64,000 nucleotides of DNA, taken from positions 94,001 to 158,000 of the forward strand of contig DASRFG010000001.1 in assembly GCA_035651655.1 (NCBI GenBank). The letters are read 5' to 3'. Positions 43,864-52,729 of the stretch are shown here, piece by piece; position 1 is the stretch's first letter; every line of letters begins with the position of its first letter. Under the pieces are notes generated by a model. It saw only the letters and a program-made list of their open reading frames with translations, ran no database searches and was not told the DNA's origin. The translations under genes and the position numbers were made by a program. The stretch is from Terriglobales bacterium. Its GTDB lineage: Bacteria > Acidobacteriota > Terriglobia > Terriglobales > Acidobacteriaceae.

Positions 43864-45759
43864 ATGAAGTCCGTAATCGTCGGCACCGCCGGCCATATTG
43901 ATCATGGGAAATCCGCGCTGGTGAAGGCGCTGACCGGCACCGATCCTGACCGGTTAGAGGAAGAAAAGCGACGCGGCATAACTATTGATATCGGCTTCGC
44001 GTATCTGGAGCTGCCCGACGCTGCAGGCGAGACGCTGCGACTCGGCTTTGTTGACGTCCCCGGACATGAGCGTTTTGTGCGCAACATGCTGGCGGGTGTA
44101 GGCGGGATTGACTTGGTGTTGCTGGTCATCGCCGCCGATGAATCCATCAAGCCGCAAACTCGCGAGCACTTTGATATTTGCCGGCTGCTTTCGATTCGAC
44201 GCGGGATCACCGTAATCACCAAGTCTGATTTGGTGGATGCCGATACCTTGGATGTGGTGCGACTGGAAGCGGAAGAGTTTCTGCGTGGATCTTTTCTCGA
44301 TAGCTCGCACGCGCCAATCGTCTCCGTAAGCGCAAAGACCGGCGCAGGTATTCCGGAACTCAAGCAGGCTCTGTCGAAGATCGCTGCTGCGGCGCAGCCC
44401 AAAGATTCCGAAGCCTTCGCGCGACTGCCGATCGACCGCGTGTTCGTAATGAAAGGCTTCGGGACTGTGGTGACCGGCACTCTGGTTTCAGGAAGGATTC
44501 AGAAGGAAGACGAGTTGGAAGTGTTTCCGAGCGGACGGCGGGTGCGGGTCCGAGGAATTCAAGTGCATGGCCGTCAAGCCAACGTGGCCACCGCAGGCCA
44601 GCGTACCGCGCTTAATCTCGCCGGCCTCACCACTGATGATCTGGCGCGCGGCATGGTTCTCGCGCCCCCGGACACCTTTCGCGCGACTTCTCGGATTGAC
44701 GTGTCGCTCTCGCTGCTGCCCTCGGCGCGTCCGCTGCGCGAGCGGGCTCGGGTTCACCTGCACGCTTATACCGCAGAAACCGTCGCCGAAGTTAACTTGC
44801 ATGGCGCCAAGCAGCTTGCGCCCGGACAATCCGGCTTTGCGCGATTGCGTCCCGCGCAGCCAATGTTGCTGCTGCCCGGGGACCGCTTCATCCTGCGCCA
44901 GTTTTCACCGGTGGTCACGATCGGGGGCGGGGTGGTGCTCGATGCGGCTCCCTTGCCGGGCAAATTAGCGCAGAAAAGCGGAACTGATCTCGAGATCCTT
45001 GCCAATGGCTCGCCTGCAGAAATACTCAGTGCTCGTGTGGCCCGGCGTGGCAAATCCGGGCTCGGGCTCGAGGACGTTGTCAACGAAACAGGGTGGCGAC
45101 GGCAGGAGATCGAAGCGACTGCGAAATCTCTAGACAAAAGCATTCGCCGCATCGGGAAAGTTCTGATATCGGCGGAAGGGTTCGATCAGGCCCGGGCAGG
45201 GGCGCTCGCCACCGTCAATGCATTTCATGCTGCCAATCCGCTGGTGGCGGGGATCAGCAAGGAAGAGCTTCGCGAGAAACTGCATCTAAGTTCGGAAGTT
45301 TTTCAGGGGGTTCTCGAAGCGCTGCTCCGCGACAAGAAGCTCGAGGCCACGGGCGAGCAGGTACGAGCCGCGGGGCGAGGCGTGGTGCTGCGCGACGAGG
45401 AGGCGGAATCGAAGCGCACCATCGAGCAGGCATTTTCGTCAGCAGGATTGAAGGTGCCGGCGTTAAAGGACGTGCTAGCCGGATTGCGAGTGGATCGTGT
45501 GCGCGCTCAGAAGATCGTCACCCTGCTTTTGCGCGATAAAGTGTTGGTGAAGATTTCCGACGACCTGGTTTTCCATCGCGATGCCCTGGATGATCTTCGG
45601 CGCCGCGTAATTGCACACAAAGCCAAATCCCCGAAGATGGGCGTGGCCGAATTCAAAGACCTCACCGGCATCACGCGGAAGTACGCCATCCCACTGCTCG
45701 AATACCTGGATCGCGAGCGCGTGACCCGGCGAGTAGCCGACGAACGGATAATACTTTGA
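43864..45759 (+). CDS. selB: Selenocysteine-specific translation elongation factor SelB
   Basis: The 631-residue factor delivers Sec-tRNA(Sec) to UGA codons marked by a SECIS hairpin. Its EF-Tu-like part has G1 [23 protein letters not shown] in switch [10 protein letters not shown] (G3), TKSDLVD (G4) and SAKTG (G5), then beta-barrel domains II/III. The C-terminal about 270 residues are winged-helix repeats (ending [35 protein letters not shown] region), which bind SECIS RNA. The IDIGFA switch and winged helices separate it from EF-Tu and initiation factors. selA, selC and selD are not in the window. Convergent with the selenoprotein gene. Confidence 0.96.
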   Translation: MKSVIVGTAGHIDHGKSALVKALTGTDPDRLEEEKRRGITIDIGFAYLELPDAAGETLRLGFVDVPGHERFVRNMLAGVGGIDLVLLVIAADESIKPQTREHFDICRLLSIRRGITVITKSDLVDADTLDVVRLEAEEFLRGSFLDSSHAPIVSVSAKTGAGIPELKQALSKIAAAAQPKDSEAFARLPIDRVFVMKGFGTVVTGTLVSGRIQKEDELEVFPSGRRVRVRGIQVHGRQANVATAGQRTALNLAGLTTDDLARGMVLAPPDTFRATSRIDVSLSLLPSARPLRERARVHLHAYTAETVAEVNLHGAKQLAPGQSGFARLRPAQPMLLLPGDRFILRQFSPVVTIGGGVVLDAAPLPGKLAQKSGTDLEILANGSPAEILSARVARRGKSGLGLEDVVNETGWRRQEIEATAKSLDKSIRRIGKVLISAEGFDQARAGALATVNAFHAANPLVAGISKEELREKLHLSSEVFQGVLEALLRDKKLEATGEQVRAAGRGVVLRDEEAESKRTIEQAFSSAGLKVPALKDVLAGLRVDRVRAQKIVTLLLRDKVLVKISDDLVFHRDALDDLRRRVIAHKAKSPKMGVAEFKDLTGITRKYAIPLLEYLDRERVTRRVADERIIL

Positions 45760-45793
45760 TTGCCTATCGCGGCATCCGCCCTCGCGGGCCCAA

Positions 45794-45833
45794 GGCGAGC
45801 CACGCTCGCCAGCACAGGCGAGGGCGCCTGTGC
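45794..45833. repeat. Two perfect hairpins between selB and the selenoprotein gene
   Basis: GGCGAGC-CAC-GCTCGCC (45794-45810) and GCACAGGCG-AGGG-CGCCTGTGC (45812-45833) are 7-bp and 9-bp perfect stems, back to back. There is no T-tract on either side. This looks like a REP-type element that could also punctuate the two convergent transcripts. Confidence 0.6.
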
Positions 45834-45877
45834 CCACGTGAGTTGGGTGCATGCACTCATCGACTTACATAGGGCAA

Positions 45878-46405
45878 CTAAATCTTTTCCGGCGGAAATT
45901 CGAGCTCCAGCCCAAGTGGATCAGTAAATCGGTTGGTCAGGTTAACCACGCCGACCAGAATATCCAACTCAACAATCTCAGGGTCGGAGAAATGCTTCTT
46001 CAGGCCGGCGATGTCGCCGTCGCTGATCTCCCACGGTGTGCGCGTGAGCTTTTCGGCGAATGCCAGCGCAGCTTTTTCTTTGTCGCTGAAAGAAGCGGTA
46101 GAGGGGGTTTTTAGTGCCTTCCAATCTTCCTGGGTAAGCCCGGCGCGCTTCGACGAAGCGAGGTGGTGCTGCATTCAATACTGGCAGCGATTCAACATGG
46201 AAACGCGGATGTACACCATCTCGTAGAGGCGCTTCTCCAGTCCTCTGCCCACGCTGCTGTAAAAACTTAGGAAGTTCTTGAAGATCTCCGGTCGCTGAGC
46301 CAATGCTTTGTGAACATTGCCCGGCTTGCCCTTGAGCACTTTCTCGTAAATTTCTTTTACTTCGGGGTCGGCAGCGTTCGGTTCCACCAGCTTAATTCTT
46401 GCCAT
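45878..46405 (-). CDS. AhpD/carboxymuconolactone-decarboxylase-like selenoprotein (CxxU)
   Basis: One frame of 175 residues interrupted only by TGA at 46177-46175 (codon 77). Read through, the site is C74-Q-Y-U77-M-Q-H-H81, matching the AhpD pattern C-x-x-C-x-x-x-H; Glu62 lies 12 residues before Cys74, as Glu118 precedes Cys130 in mycobacterial AhpD. Both halves have CMD-family features (MARIKLVEPNAADPEVKEIYEKV and the C-terminal helices to LGVELEF-type end). A SECIS-like hairpin follows the TGA, and selB is 118 bp away. It is presumably a thiol/selenol peroxidase or oxidoreductase. ATG 46405 has GGAG 6 nt upstream. Standard callers would split it into two genes. Confidence 0.88.
46146..46177 (-). 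promoter_or_regulatory. Sec codon (TGA) with downstream bacterial SECIS-like hairpin
   Basis: After TGA (46177-46175) come 14 nt, then CGCTTC (46160-46155), loop GTC (46154-46152) and GAAGCG (46151-46146). The loop is 20 nt from the TGA and starts with G; I recall both as features of bacterial SECIS elements read by SelB. Confidence 0.75.
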
Positions 46406-46428
46406 CGTTAACTCCATGATTAGGCACC

Positions 46429-46434
46429 TATAAT
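46429..46434 (+). promoter_or_regulatory. Candidate -10 element for trmFO
   Basis: TATAAT, 22 bp before the TTG start at 46457, in the 51-bp space between divergent trmFO and the selenoprotein gene. No convincing -35 at 17 nt. Confidence 0.3.
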
Positions 46435-46456
46435 ACAAGACCGGGGAAGTCGAACC

Positions 46457-47806
46457 TTGCCATCGCGAGTGCAAATAATTGGCGCCGGTCTGGCCGGCTC
46501 GGAAGCCGCCTGGCAACTGGCTCGCAGGGGTGTGTCCGTTGACCTCTACGAAATGCGGCCGGTGCGCTCCACTCCAGCCCATCAGACCGGCGACTTTGCT
46601 GAGCTGGTGTGCTCGAACTCTCTCAAGTCCGAGAGCGAGAACACCGCCCCGTGGCTGCTCAAGGAAGAAATGCGCCGTGCCGGCTCGTTGCTACTTGAGT
46701 TGGCGCGTTCCGCCTCCGTTCCCGCCGGACACGCGCTGGCTGTGGACCGCACCGCATTCTCCGCGGCAGTTACCCAGGCAATTTCTGGCGAGCCGAACAT
46801 CCATGTGCACCGAGAGGAAGTCACGCGCATTGACGAAGCAGCCGGGACCACGATCATTGCGACCGGACCGCTCACCTCCGATGCGCTGTCGCAAGAAATC
46901 GCACGCCTCAGCGGCAGCACGCATCTTTATTTTTTCGATTCTATAAGCCCGATCGTCGAGGCTGACTCGATTGACCTTTCGCGCGTGTACCGCGCCGCCC
47001 GCTATGACAAGGGGACAGCCGATTACATCAACTGTCCCATGAGTAACGAAGAGTACGACCGCTTCTATGCCGCGCTGCTCGCGGCAGAGTCGGTGGAGGC
47101 TCGCGATTGGGAGAAGCTGAACTATTTCGAAGCGTGCCTGCCAATTGAAGAAATCGCCCGGCGTGGGCGCGACACTTTGCGATTCGGGCCCATGAAACCG
47201 GTAGGCCTCCGCGATCCCCGCACTGGGAAGCAGCCTTACGCCGTAGTGCAATTGCGGCAGGAAAACTTGCGAGCCGATTCGTACAACATTGTTGGTTTCC
47301 AAAATCATTTGAAGTTTGGTGAGCAGGCCCGCGTGCTGCGCCTCATCCCCGGGCTGGAGAACGCGCGCTTTCTGCGCTATGGACAGATCCATCGCAATAC
47401 TTACATCAATGCGCCTTCTCTGCTGCGCGAGACTTTGCAGATGAAGCTGCATCCGAATGTGCTCTTTGCCGGACAGATCTGCGGCGTGGAAGGCTACGTC
47501 GAATCAATTGCAACCGGACTCATGGCGGGGATGCATGCCGCGGCGCTAGCGCTTGGCGACGTGCCGGTTCCGCCCCCGCGTGCGACTGCATTCGGGTCTC
47601 TGGTGCGCTACGTCACACATGCTGATCCGCAGAATTTTCAGCCGGCAAACATCACATTCGATCTTCTGCCGCCGCTCGAAACAAAAATCCGCGACCGCGC
47701 CGAGCGGCATCGGCTGCAGTGTGAACGCGCGTTAGGGGAATTGCAAAGTTGGTTGGAGTCCCAACCGAATGTACCCTGTACTACAGAACGAGCAGTGTCT
47801 TTTTAG
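46457..47806 (+). CDS. trmFO: Methylenetetrahydrofolate-dependent tRNA (uracil-54-C5)-methyltransferase
   Basis: The 449-residue flavoprotein makes ribothymidine at tRNA position 54 using methylene-THF and FAD. Seen: the FAD-binding start VQIIGAGLAGSEAAWQLARRG, the TrmFO/GidA-type LYEMRP followed by THQTG-like TPAHQTGDFAELVCSNSLKS, the NCPM motif, and ICGVEGYVESIATGL near the C-terminus. Length is normal for TrmFO (about 440). The start is TTG 46457 with GGGGAAG 8 nt upstream; an in-frame GTG at 46469 is the alternative. Confidence 0.95.
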   Translation: MPSRVQIIGAGLAGSEAAWQLARRGVSVDLYEMRPVRSTPAHQTGDFAELVCSNSLKSESENTAPWLLKEEMRRAGSLLLELARSASVPAGHALAVDRTAFSAAVTQAISGEPNIHVHREEVTRIDEAAGTTIIATGPLTSDALSQEIARLSGSTHLYFFDSISPIVEADSIDLSRVYRAARYDKGTADYINCPMSNEEYDRFYAALLAAESVEARDWEKLNYFEACLPIEEIARRGRDTLRFGPMKPVGLRDPRTGKQPYAVVQLRQENLRADSYNIVGFQNHLKFGEQARVLRLIPGLENARFLRYGQIHRNTYINAPSLLRETLQMKLHPNVLFAGQICGVEGYVESIATGLMAGMHAAALALGDVPVPPPRATAFGSLVRYVTHADPQNFQPANITFDLLPPLETKIRDRAERHRLQCERALGELQSWLESQPNVPCTTERAVSF

Positions 47807-47937
47807 TCAGGGGACTCTCCTGCAGCTCCGAGGTCGATTAAACGTCATTCGTTGGCGAGTGAAACCGATTGACGGCCAGCCCGATTCAAAGTACCTTGCA
47901 GTCATCCCGCGGCGAAAAGGCAAGCAAGGAGTTTGTA

Positions 47938-49011
47938 GTGCCGACCTCCGCAGTAGATGCCATTAGCCCCGCGCTTCAGCTTGCCAAGGAACGGCTGTTC
48001 AGGCCATTCCGTTTTGCGCAATGGGCGCGGTTGGCGCTGCTCGGACTCGCGACCGGGGAAATCTCCAGCGCTGGCGGTTGCCCTAGTAGCAGCTTTCACG
48101 TACCCGCTCCTACAACCACCGGCAATGCTTCGCGAGAATTGCTGCCCTTAGCGGGAATTCTGAAGGGGATGGATCACGTTCATCTCGCGATTTTGATCAC
48201 GGGACTGATCGTAGCCGGTGCGATTCTTCTTCTGACGTTTCTATATATAAACAGTATCTCCCGGTTCATTCTTTTCGAGTGCGTGCTCACCGGCCGATGC
48301 TTACTGCGCGAAGGCTGGGAGAAGTGGCAGCCACAGGGCAGACGATTTTTCATTTGGCAGTTGCTGCTGGGATTAGTTGCACTAGGGGGACTGGTAGTTT
48401 TGATCGGCATTCCGGCCGGGATCGCGGGGCTGTTAGGGATGACGCGGCACTCCGCCGGACATGCGGTGGCGGCGGGGCTGGGAATGGTACTGGCCGTCCT
48501 GGTGGCCATGGCCTACATGCTGGTTCTTTTTGTGATAACCGTGCTGACCAAAGACTTCGTCGTACCTCAAATGGCATTGGAGCCGATCAGCGCAATGGAA
48601 GGCTGGCGCCGCCTGCTTCGCATGATGAAGAGCGAACGCGGGAGTTATGCTGGGTACCTTGGGATGAAGCTGGTGTTGGCCATCGGCGCCGCCTTCATAA
48701 TAGGAATCGCTACCGTCATCGTTTTCCTGATGGCACTAATACCCACAGGCTTGCTCACGGTTGTGCTTGTGCTCGTGTTCAAAGGCGCAGGCGTGACCTG
48801 GAATGTGTACACCATCACCGCTGCGGTCATCGCTGGGTGCTTGGTGTTCGCAGGAGCACTTTACGTGGTGGGGTTGGTATCAGTACCCGCGACCGTGTTC
48901 TTTCCCGCTTATTCCATCTATTTTCTGGCTGCGAGGTACCCTGCGCTCAATGCGGTGTTGCACCCTGCCCCTCCTCCGGTGCCGCCGCAGCTTGAACCAG
49001 CGGCCGGCTGA
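47938..49011 (+). CDS. Polytopic membrane protein, DUF-type, unknown function
   Basis: The 357-residue protein has a soluble N-terminus (ISPALQLAKERLFRPFRFAQWARLALLG) and six or seven hydrophobic helices, with a cytoplasmic loop PISAMEGWRRLLRMMKSERGSYAGYLGMKL between helices and a Pro-rich tail. This layout is like glycerophosphodiesterase-type membrane domains and DUF7544-like proteins, which lack a known function. GTG 47938 is chosen because AAGGAG lies 6 nt upstream; the frame is open to TTG 47869 without RBS. It converges on der with an 8-bp gap. Confidence 0.75.
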   Translation: MPTSAVDAISPALQLAKERLFRPFRFAQWARLALLGLATGEISSAGGCPSSSFHVPAPTTTGNASRELLPLAGILKGMDHVHLAILITGLIVAGAILLLTFLYINSISRFILFECVLTGRCLLREGWEKWQPQGRRFFIWQLLLGLVALGGLVVLIGIPAGIAGLLGMTRHSAGHAVAAGLGMVLAVLVAMAYMLVLFVITVLTKDFVVPQMALEPISAMEGWRRLLRMMKSERGSYAGYLGMKLVLAIGAAFIIGIATVIVFLMALIPTGLLTVVLVLVFKGAGVTWNVYTITAAVIAGCLVFAGALYVVGLVSVPATVFFPAYSIYFLAARYPALNAVLHPAPPPVPPQLEPAAG

Positions 49012-49019
49012 GGCTGTCG

Positions 49020-50477
49020 CTACTCGCGCCCGCGCGTTTTGATGCGAATTGGTGTGCCCACAAATCCAAACGCCTGCCGGATTTGATTCTCGACAAAACG
49101 CTGATAAGAGAAATGCAGCTTCACGGCGCGATCGGCGAACAATACGAATGTCGGGGGTGAAGTGGAAGCCTGGGTCATGTAATAAATTTTGATCCGCTTG
49201 GCTGCCGGAACCGAGGCCCGGTCGAAGTCAATGTGTTTGAGAAAGCGATTCATTTCGCCAGTCGGAATGCGCTTGCGGCGCTCCGCGGCGACAAGTTCCA
49301 AAGTGGGGAAGATTTTGTGGGTGTTCTTGCCGGTGCTAGCCGAAACAAAGATTACCGGTGCGTAAGCCAAAAACTTCAGTGAATCGCGGAGTTGGGCTTC
49401 GTAAACCTTGCGATCAACCGGCCGGTCCTGGCGCGGCATCTGGCGCCCACGCCAGGTGTGGGTGGCACCCTTAGCTTTAGTTTCGTCGGAATCCTGAGCT
49501 GCAGGTTTTCCCGCCACCAAATCCCATTTGTTGACCACAACAATAATGGAGCGGCCACTCTCATGGGCATAGCCGGCGATGGTAGCGTCCAGGGCGGTTA
49601 CGCCCTCGGTGGCGTCGATCACCAGTAGCGCAATATCCGCGGCTTCCAGGTGCTTGCGCGCCATCACCACTGAGAGCTTCTCAGCCATGAGCCGTGTCTT
49701 GCCTTTGCGGCGGATACCGGCGGTGTCAATGAAACGATAGCGCTGCGAACCACGCTGCACGATTTCGTCAACCGCATCCCGCGTGGTTCCAGGTACCGGG
49801 GAAACGATAGCTCGCGAGGAGCCTGTGAGCCGGTTCAGGAGCGTAGATTTGCCGACGTTCGGCCGGCCGATGATGGCAACTCTTGTCTCCCTCGGCGCTG
49901 CATCGGCAGATTCTGCCGTTTCTAGAAGTTCCTCTGTGCCCTCTGTGGTTATGTTTTGGTCTTCGGTTTTGGTTTGATCTTCCGGCAGCACCTCCAGGAT
50001 CGCATCCAGCAGCTCCGCCACTCCCCTGCCGTGCTCCGCGGAAACGGGGAAAAGATTGCGAATGCCCAGGCGTCGGAACTCCTCTGCTGCCGCCTCGATT
50101 TTGTCGGCATCCACTTTGTTCACTGCCAGGAACAATGGCTTTCCACCCCGTTGCAGGACGCGCGCCAGCTCCAGATCGGGTGCCGCGAGTTCCGTGCGAG
50201 CGTCCACCACCATCACTACGGCATCGGCCTCCTCCAGAGCTACCTTGGCCTGACGGAAGATCTCGGCGGGAATGTGCTCTTTCTCTTCGGGAATGATGCC
50301 GCCGGTATCCACCACGCGCATCGTCCGCCCACGCCAGTGTGCCTCGCCGTATAGGCGGTCGCGGGTTATGCCGGGCTCGTCACCGACAATGGCCCGACGG
50401 CGGCCGATAATCCGATTGAAGAGTGTGGATTTGCCGACGTTGGGACGGCCCACAATAGCGATGGTCGGCGTACGCAC
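49020..50477 (-). CDS. der: Ribosome-assembly GTPase Der (EngA)
   Basis: The 485-residue essential GTPase has two tandem G domains, each with GRPNVGKSTL(F/L)NR, DTGG/DTAG and NKVD/NKWD, plus a KH-like C-terminus (KIYYMTQASTSPPTFVLFAD... FGFVGTPIRIK); it matures the 50S subunit. Two insertions are unusual: a Glu/Thr-rich linker (about 175-200) between the G domains, and about 25 extra residues after NKWDLV in G2, part of which is encoded by a palindrome (49440-49455). The start is GTG 50477, just before the first motif; the upstream GAGGAG is 17 nt away, so the start is uncertain. Divergent from the helicase gene, 23 bp apart. Confidence 0.94.
   Translation of the reverse strand: MRTPTIAIVGRPNVGKSTLFNRIIGRRRAIVGDEPGITRDRLYGEAHWRGRTMRVVDTGGIIPEEKEHIPAEIFRQAKVALEEADAVVMVVDARTELAAPDLELARVLQRGGKPLFLAVNKVDADKIEAAAEEFRRLGIRNLFPVSAEHGRGVAELLDAILEVLPEDQTKTEDQNITTEGTEELLETAESADAAPRETRVAIIGRPNVGKSTLLNRLTGSSRAIVSPVPGTTRDAVDEIVQRGSQRYRFIDTAGIRRKGKTRLMAEKLSVVMARKHLEAADIALLVIDATEGVTALDATIAGYAHESGRSIIVVVNKWDLVAGKPAAQDSDETKAKGATHTWRGRQMPRQDRPVDRKVYEAQLRDSLKFLAYAPVIFVSASTGKNTHKIFPTLELVAAERRKRIPTGEMNRFLKHIDFDRASVPAAKRIKIYYMTQASTSPPTFVLFADRAVKLHFSYQRFVENQIRQAFGFVGTPIRIKTRGRE
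49440..49455. repeat. Palindrome inserted in-frame in der
   Basis: CTGGCG (49440-49445), loop CCCA, CGCCAG (49450-49455), followed by GTGTGGGTGG, which can pair with the loop flank. It falls inside the G2-domain insertion of Der that other family members lack. Confidence 0.55.
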
Positions 50478-50500
50478 TCGGATTATTATAGAGACTCCTC

Positions 50501-52504
50501 GTGTCCAGCCTTCCCCAGTCCGCGCCCTCCGCCATTGGACGGCCATCTCTCCACCAGTTCTTCGGCCCCGGCGGCCTGCTCTCCCGTACTCACCCAGCGT
50601 ACGAATTTCGTCGCGGACAATTGCAGATGGCCCAGGCCGTCGAGCAAGCGCTGAATGAAAAGCGGCACTTGATCGTCGAAGCAGGCACCGGCACTGGCAA
50701 GACCTTGGCTTACCTGGTGCCGGTGATTCGCTCAGGCAAGCGCGTAATCATCTCCACCGGAACGAAAAATCTGCAGGAGCAGCTCTTCCGCAAAGACATT
50801 CCGTTTCTCGAGAGCGCACTCTTCCCGGAAGGTGAAGCTCACCTGCGCGTCTGCTACATGAAGGGAAGAAACAACTATCTATGCCGGCAGAAACTCTACG
50901 ACCTCACCGGGCAGCCGGTGCTCAGCGGCCTGGAAGAAATCGAGCAATACCGTGCTATTGCAGAGTGGGAAAGAAGCACCGAGACCGGAGATCGCGCCGA
51001 GGTGGCTTCGCTGCCCGAGTCAAGCGCGTTGTGGCCGCGTCTGGACGCGCGCTCTGACAAGTGTCTGGGCCAGAAGTGCAGCCAGTTCGACCGCTGCTTC
51101 ATTACGGAAATGCACCGCCGTGCGATGGAAAGCGACATCATCATCGTCAATCACCATCTGTTTTTCGCCGATCTCGCCATCAAACAGTCGGCAGAAAACG
51201 CTCCTGATGCCGGCATCCTGCCGGATTGCGGTGCGGTGATCTTCGACGAGGCACACGATCTGGAAAATGTGGCTGGCAGCTACTTTGGCGTGACCGTCAG
51301 CAACTTGCGCTTTGAGGAACTCATTCGCGATGTAGAGTCATTTCTGCAGCGTCACAAGCTGGTTTCGGCAGGGCTTCTCAGCGCCACTCGCAGCCTTCGC
51401 GAGCGGTCACAGTTTTTCTTTTCCGTGCTGCCGCCGGGGGACGGCCGCTTCGCCTTCCAGAACCGCCGCGAATTTCTCGAAGAAAACGGGGACGAATTCG
51501 TTGCCTTGATGCAAGCACTCACTCGCCTCGGCTCCGAGCTCGAAGGCATGCGCGAAAAGCCGGAAGAAATTTTCAACTTTTCCCGGCGAATAGAGGAACT
51601 GCGCGTGCAGGTCTCGTTCGTGATGGAGTCCGAGGACCGCAACACCGTGTTCTGGATTGAGCGGCGGAGCTTTGGGCGGGAAGGCCGCAGCGGCCCGGCA
51701 AATGTATTCTTGCAGGCCACTCCCATCGATGTCGCGCCGATTCTGCGCTCCTGCGTCTTCGATAAGCTCGAGACCGCAGTGCTGACCTCGGCCACGCTGG
51801 CGGTCGGCCCTGGTTTTGAATACATTCGCCGACGGCTGGGAATCGAGCACGCCCGCGAACTGGTGTTGCCTTCACACTTCGATTATCCCAATCAGACTCT
51901 GCTCTACGTTCCGACCGATCTGCCCGATCCGCGCACTCCGCAGTTCGTAGGGCGCGCTACGGAGTGCATCCGCAGGTTATTAGAAATCACTCGTGGCCGC
52001 GCCTTTTGCCTGTTCACCAGTTACGCCCAGATGCGGGAAATCTATAACCGCCTATTGGGAGAACTGGAATATCCCATGCTCCTGCAGGGCGATGCTCCGA
52101 AAACCGCGCTGCTCGAAGAATTCCGGCTCACGCCCAACGCCGTGCTCTTCGCCACTGCTTCGTTCTGGCAGGGCGTAGATGTCCAGGGCGAACAGCTCAG
52201 CGCCGTCATCGTTGATCGTTTACCCTTTTCTGTGCCTAGCGATCCGGTGGTAGCCGCACGCGTGAGCTCGATTAACTCCGAAGGCGGCAATGCGTTTTAC
52301 GAATATCAGGTGCCCGCAGCGGTCATTACGCTGAAACAAGGCTTCGGACGACTGATCCGGTCACTCCACGATCGCGGACTGCTCGCTCTGCTGGACAATC
52401 GCATTGTGAAGAAATCATATGGACGCGTATTTGTGGAGAGTCTTCCAAATTACCGGCGAACGATGGACTTGGCGCAGGTGGAGCAGTTCTTCGGAGTGGA
52501 ATAG
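50501..52504 (+). CDS. DinG/XPD-family Fe-S DNA helicase
   Basis: The 667-residue superfamily-2 helicase has Walker A VEAGTGTGKTLAY, motif Ia STGTKNLQEQL, four cysteines between about 110 and 190 (CYMKGRNNYLC, CLGQKCSQFDRC) that can hold a 4Fe-4S cluster, DEAH box FDEAHDLEN, and C-terminal motifs (FTSYAQM, ASFWQGVDVQGEQLSAVIVDRLPF, QGFGRLIRS). It probably unwinds recombination or R-loop intermediates. It is YoaA/DinG-like without an exonuclease domain. GTG 50501 has no good RBS; a later start is possible. Confidence 0.93.
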   Translation: MSSLPQSAPSAIGRPSLHQFFGPGGLLSRTHPAYEFRRGQLQMAQAVEQALNEKRHLIVEAGTGTGKTLAYLVPVIRSGKRVIISTGTKNLQEQLFRKDIPFLESALFPEGEAHLRVCYMKGRNNYLCRQKLYDLTGQPVLSGLEEIEQYRAIAEWERSTETGDRAEVASLPESSALWPRLDARSDKCLGQKCSQFDRCFITEMHRRAMESDIIIVNHHLFFADLAIKQSAENAPDAGILPDCGAVIFDEAHDLENVAGSYFGVTVSNLRFEELIRDVESFLQRHKLVSAGLLSATRSLRERSQFFFSVLPPGDGRFAFQNRREFLEENGDEFVALMQALTRLGSELEGMREKPEEIFNFSRRIEELRVQVSFVMESEDRNTVFWIERRSFGREGRSGPANVFLQATPIDVAPILRSCVFDKLETAVLTSATLAVGPGFEYIRRRLGIEHARELVLPSHFDYPNQTLLYVPTDLPDPRTPQFVGRATECIRRLLEITRGRAFCLFTSYAQMREIYNRLLGELEYPMLLQGDAPKTALLEEFRLTPNAVLFATASFWQGVDVQGEQLSAVIVDRLPFSVPSDPVVAARVSSINSEGGNAFYEYQVPAAVITLKQGFGRLIRSLHDRGLLALLDNRIVKKSYGRVFVESLPNYRRTMDLAQVEQFFGVE

Positions 52505-52520
52505 TCGCCGCCGTAAGCTC

Positions 52521-52584
52521 GCGGACAGGAGTGTCCGCCTTATACAAGCATCTTAAGATGTAGGGCAGGCACTCTTGTTTGCCC
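52521..52584. repeat. REPIN-like pair of inverted palindromes
   Basis: GCGGACA-GGAG-TGTCCGC (52521-52538) and GGGCAGGCA-CTCT-TGTTTGCCC (52563-52584, two G-T pairs). The second carries on the plus strand the core that the first carries on the minus strand, and the core recurs at 1387-1411. Two REPs in inverted orientation are the REPIN arrangement moved by RAYT transposases; no RAYT gene is in the window. Confidence 0.6.
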
Positions 52585-52729
52585 GGCGCTGCAGCTTCAG
52601 TCTCACCTCGTTGGTCGGTTTGAACCCCATCGCTTGCTCGTTCCGCCCGCATGTCACAGCAGGTTACAATATAAGATTACTGACGCTAGGCGCGCGGCTC
52701 CTGTAGTTATGCGGGCCGCAGGGGAATCC

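Noticed and set aside
43784-46456. A tRNA-Sec (selC) or selA/selD close to selB
   Set aside because: I scanned the short gaps around selB and the selenoprotein gene and saw no tRNA-like cloverleaf and no selA/selD-like ORF.
46175-46582. Reading the CMD region as two separate genes (upstream fragment ending in TGA, downstream fragment starting at ATG 46174)
   Set aside because: The halves are in one frame, together make one complete CMD domain, the TGA is at the catalytic cysteine, and the ATG after it has no RBS. A frameshift or pseudogene would not leave the frame intact.
52505-52729. preQ1 riboswitch upstream of queD
   Set aside because: No preQ1-I or preQ1-II-like stem and A-rich tail was seen; the space is mostly the REPIN-like element.
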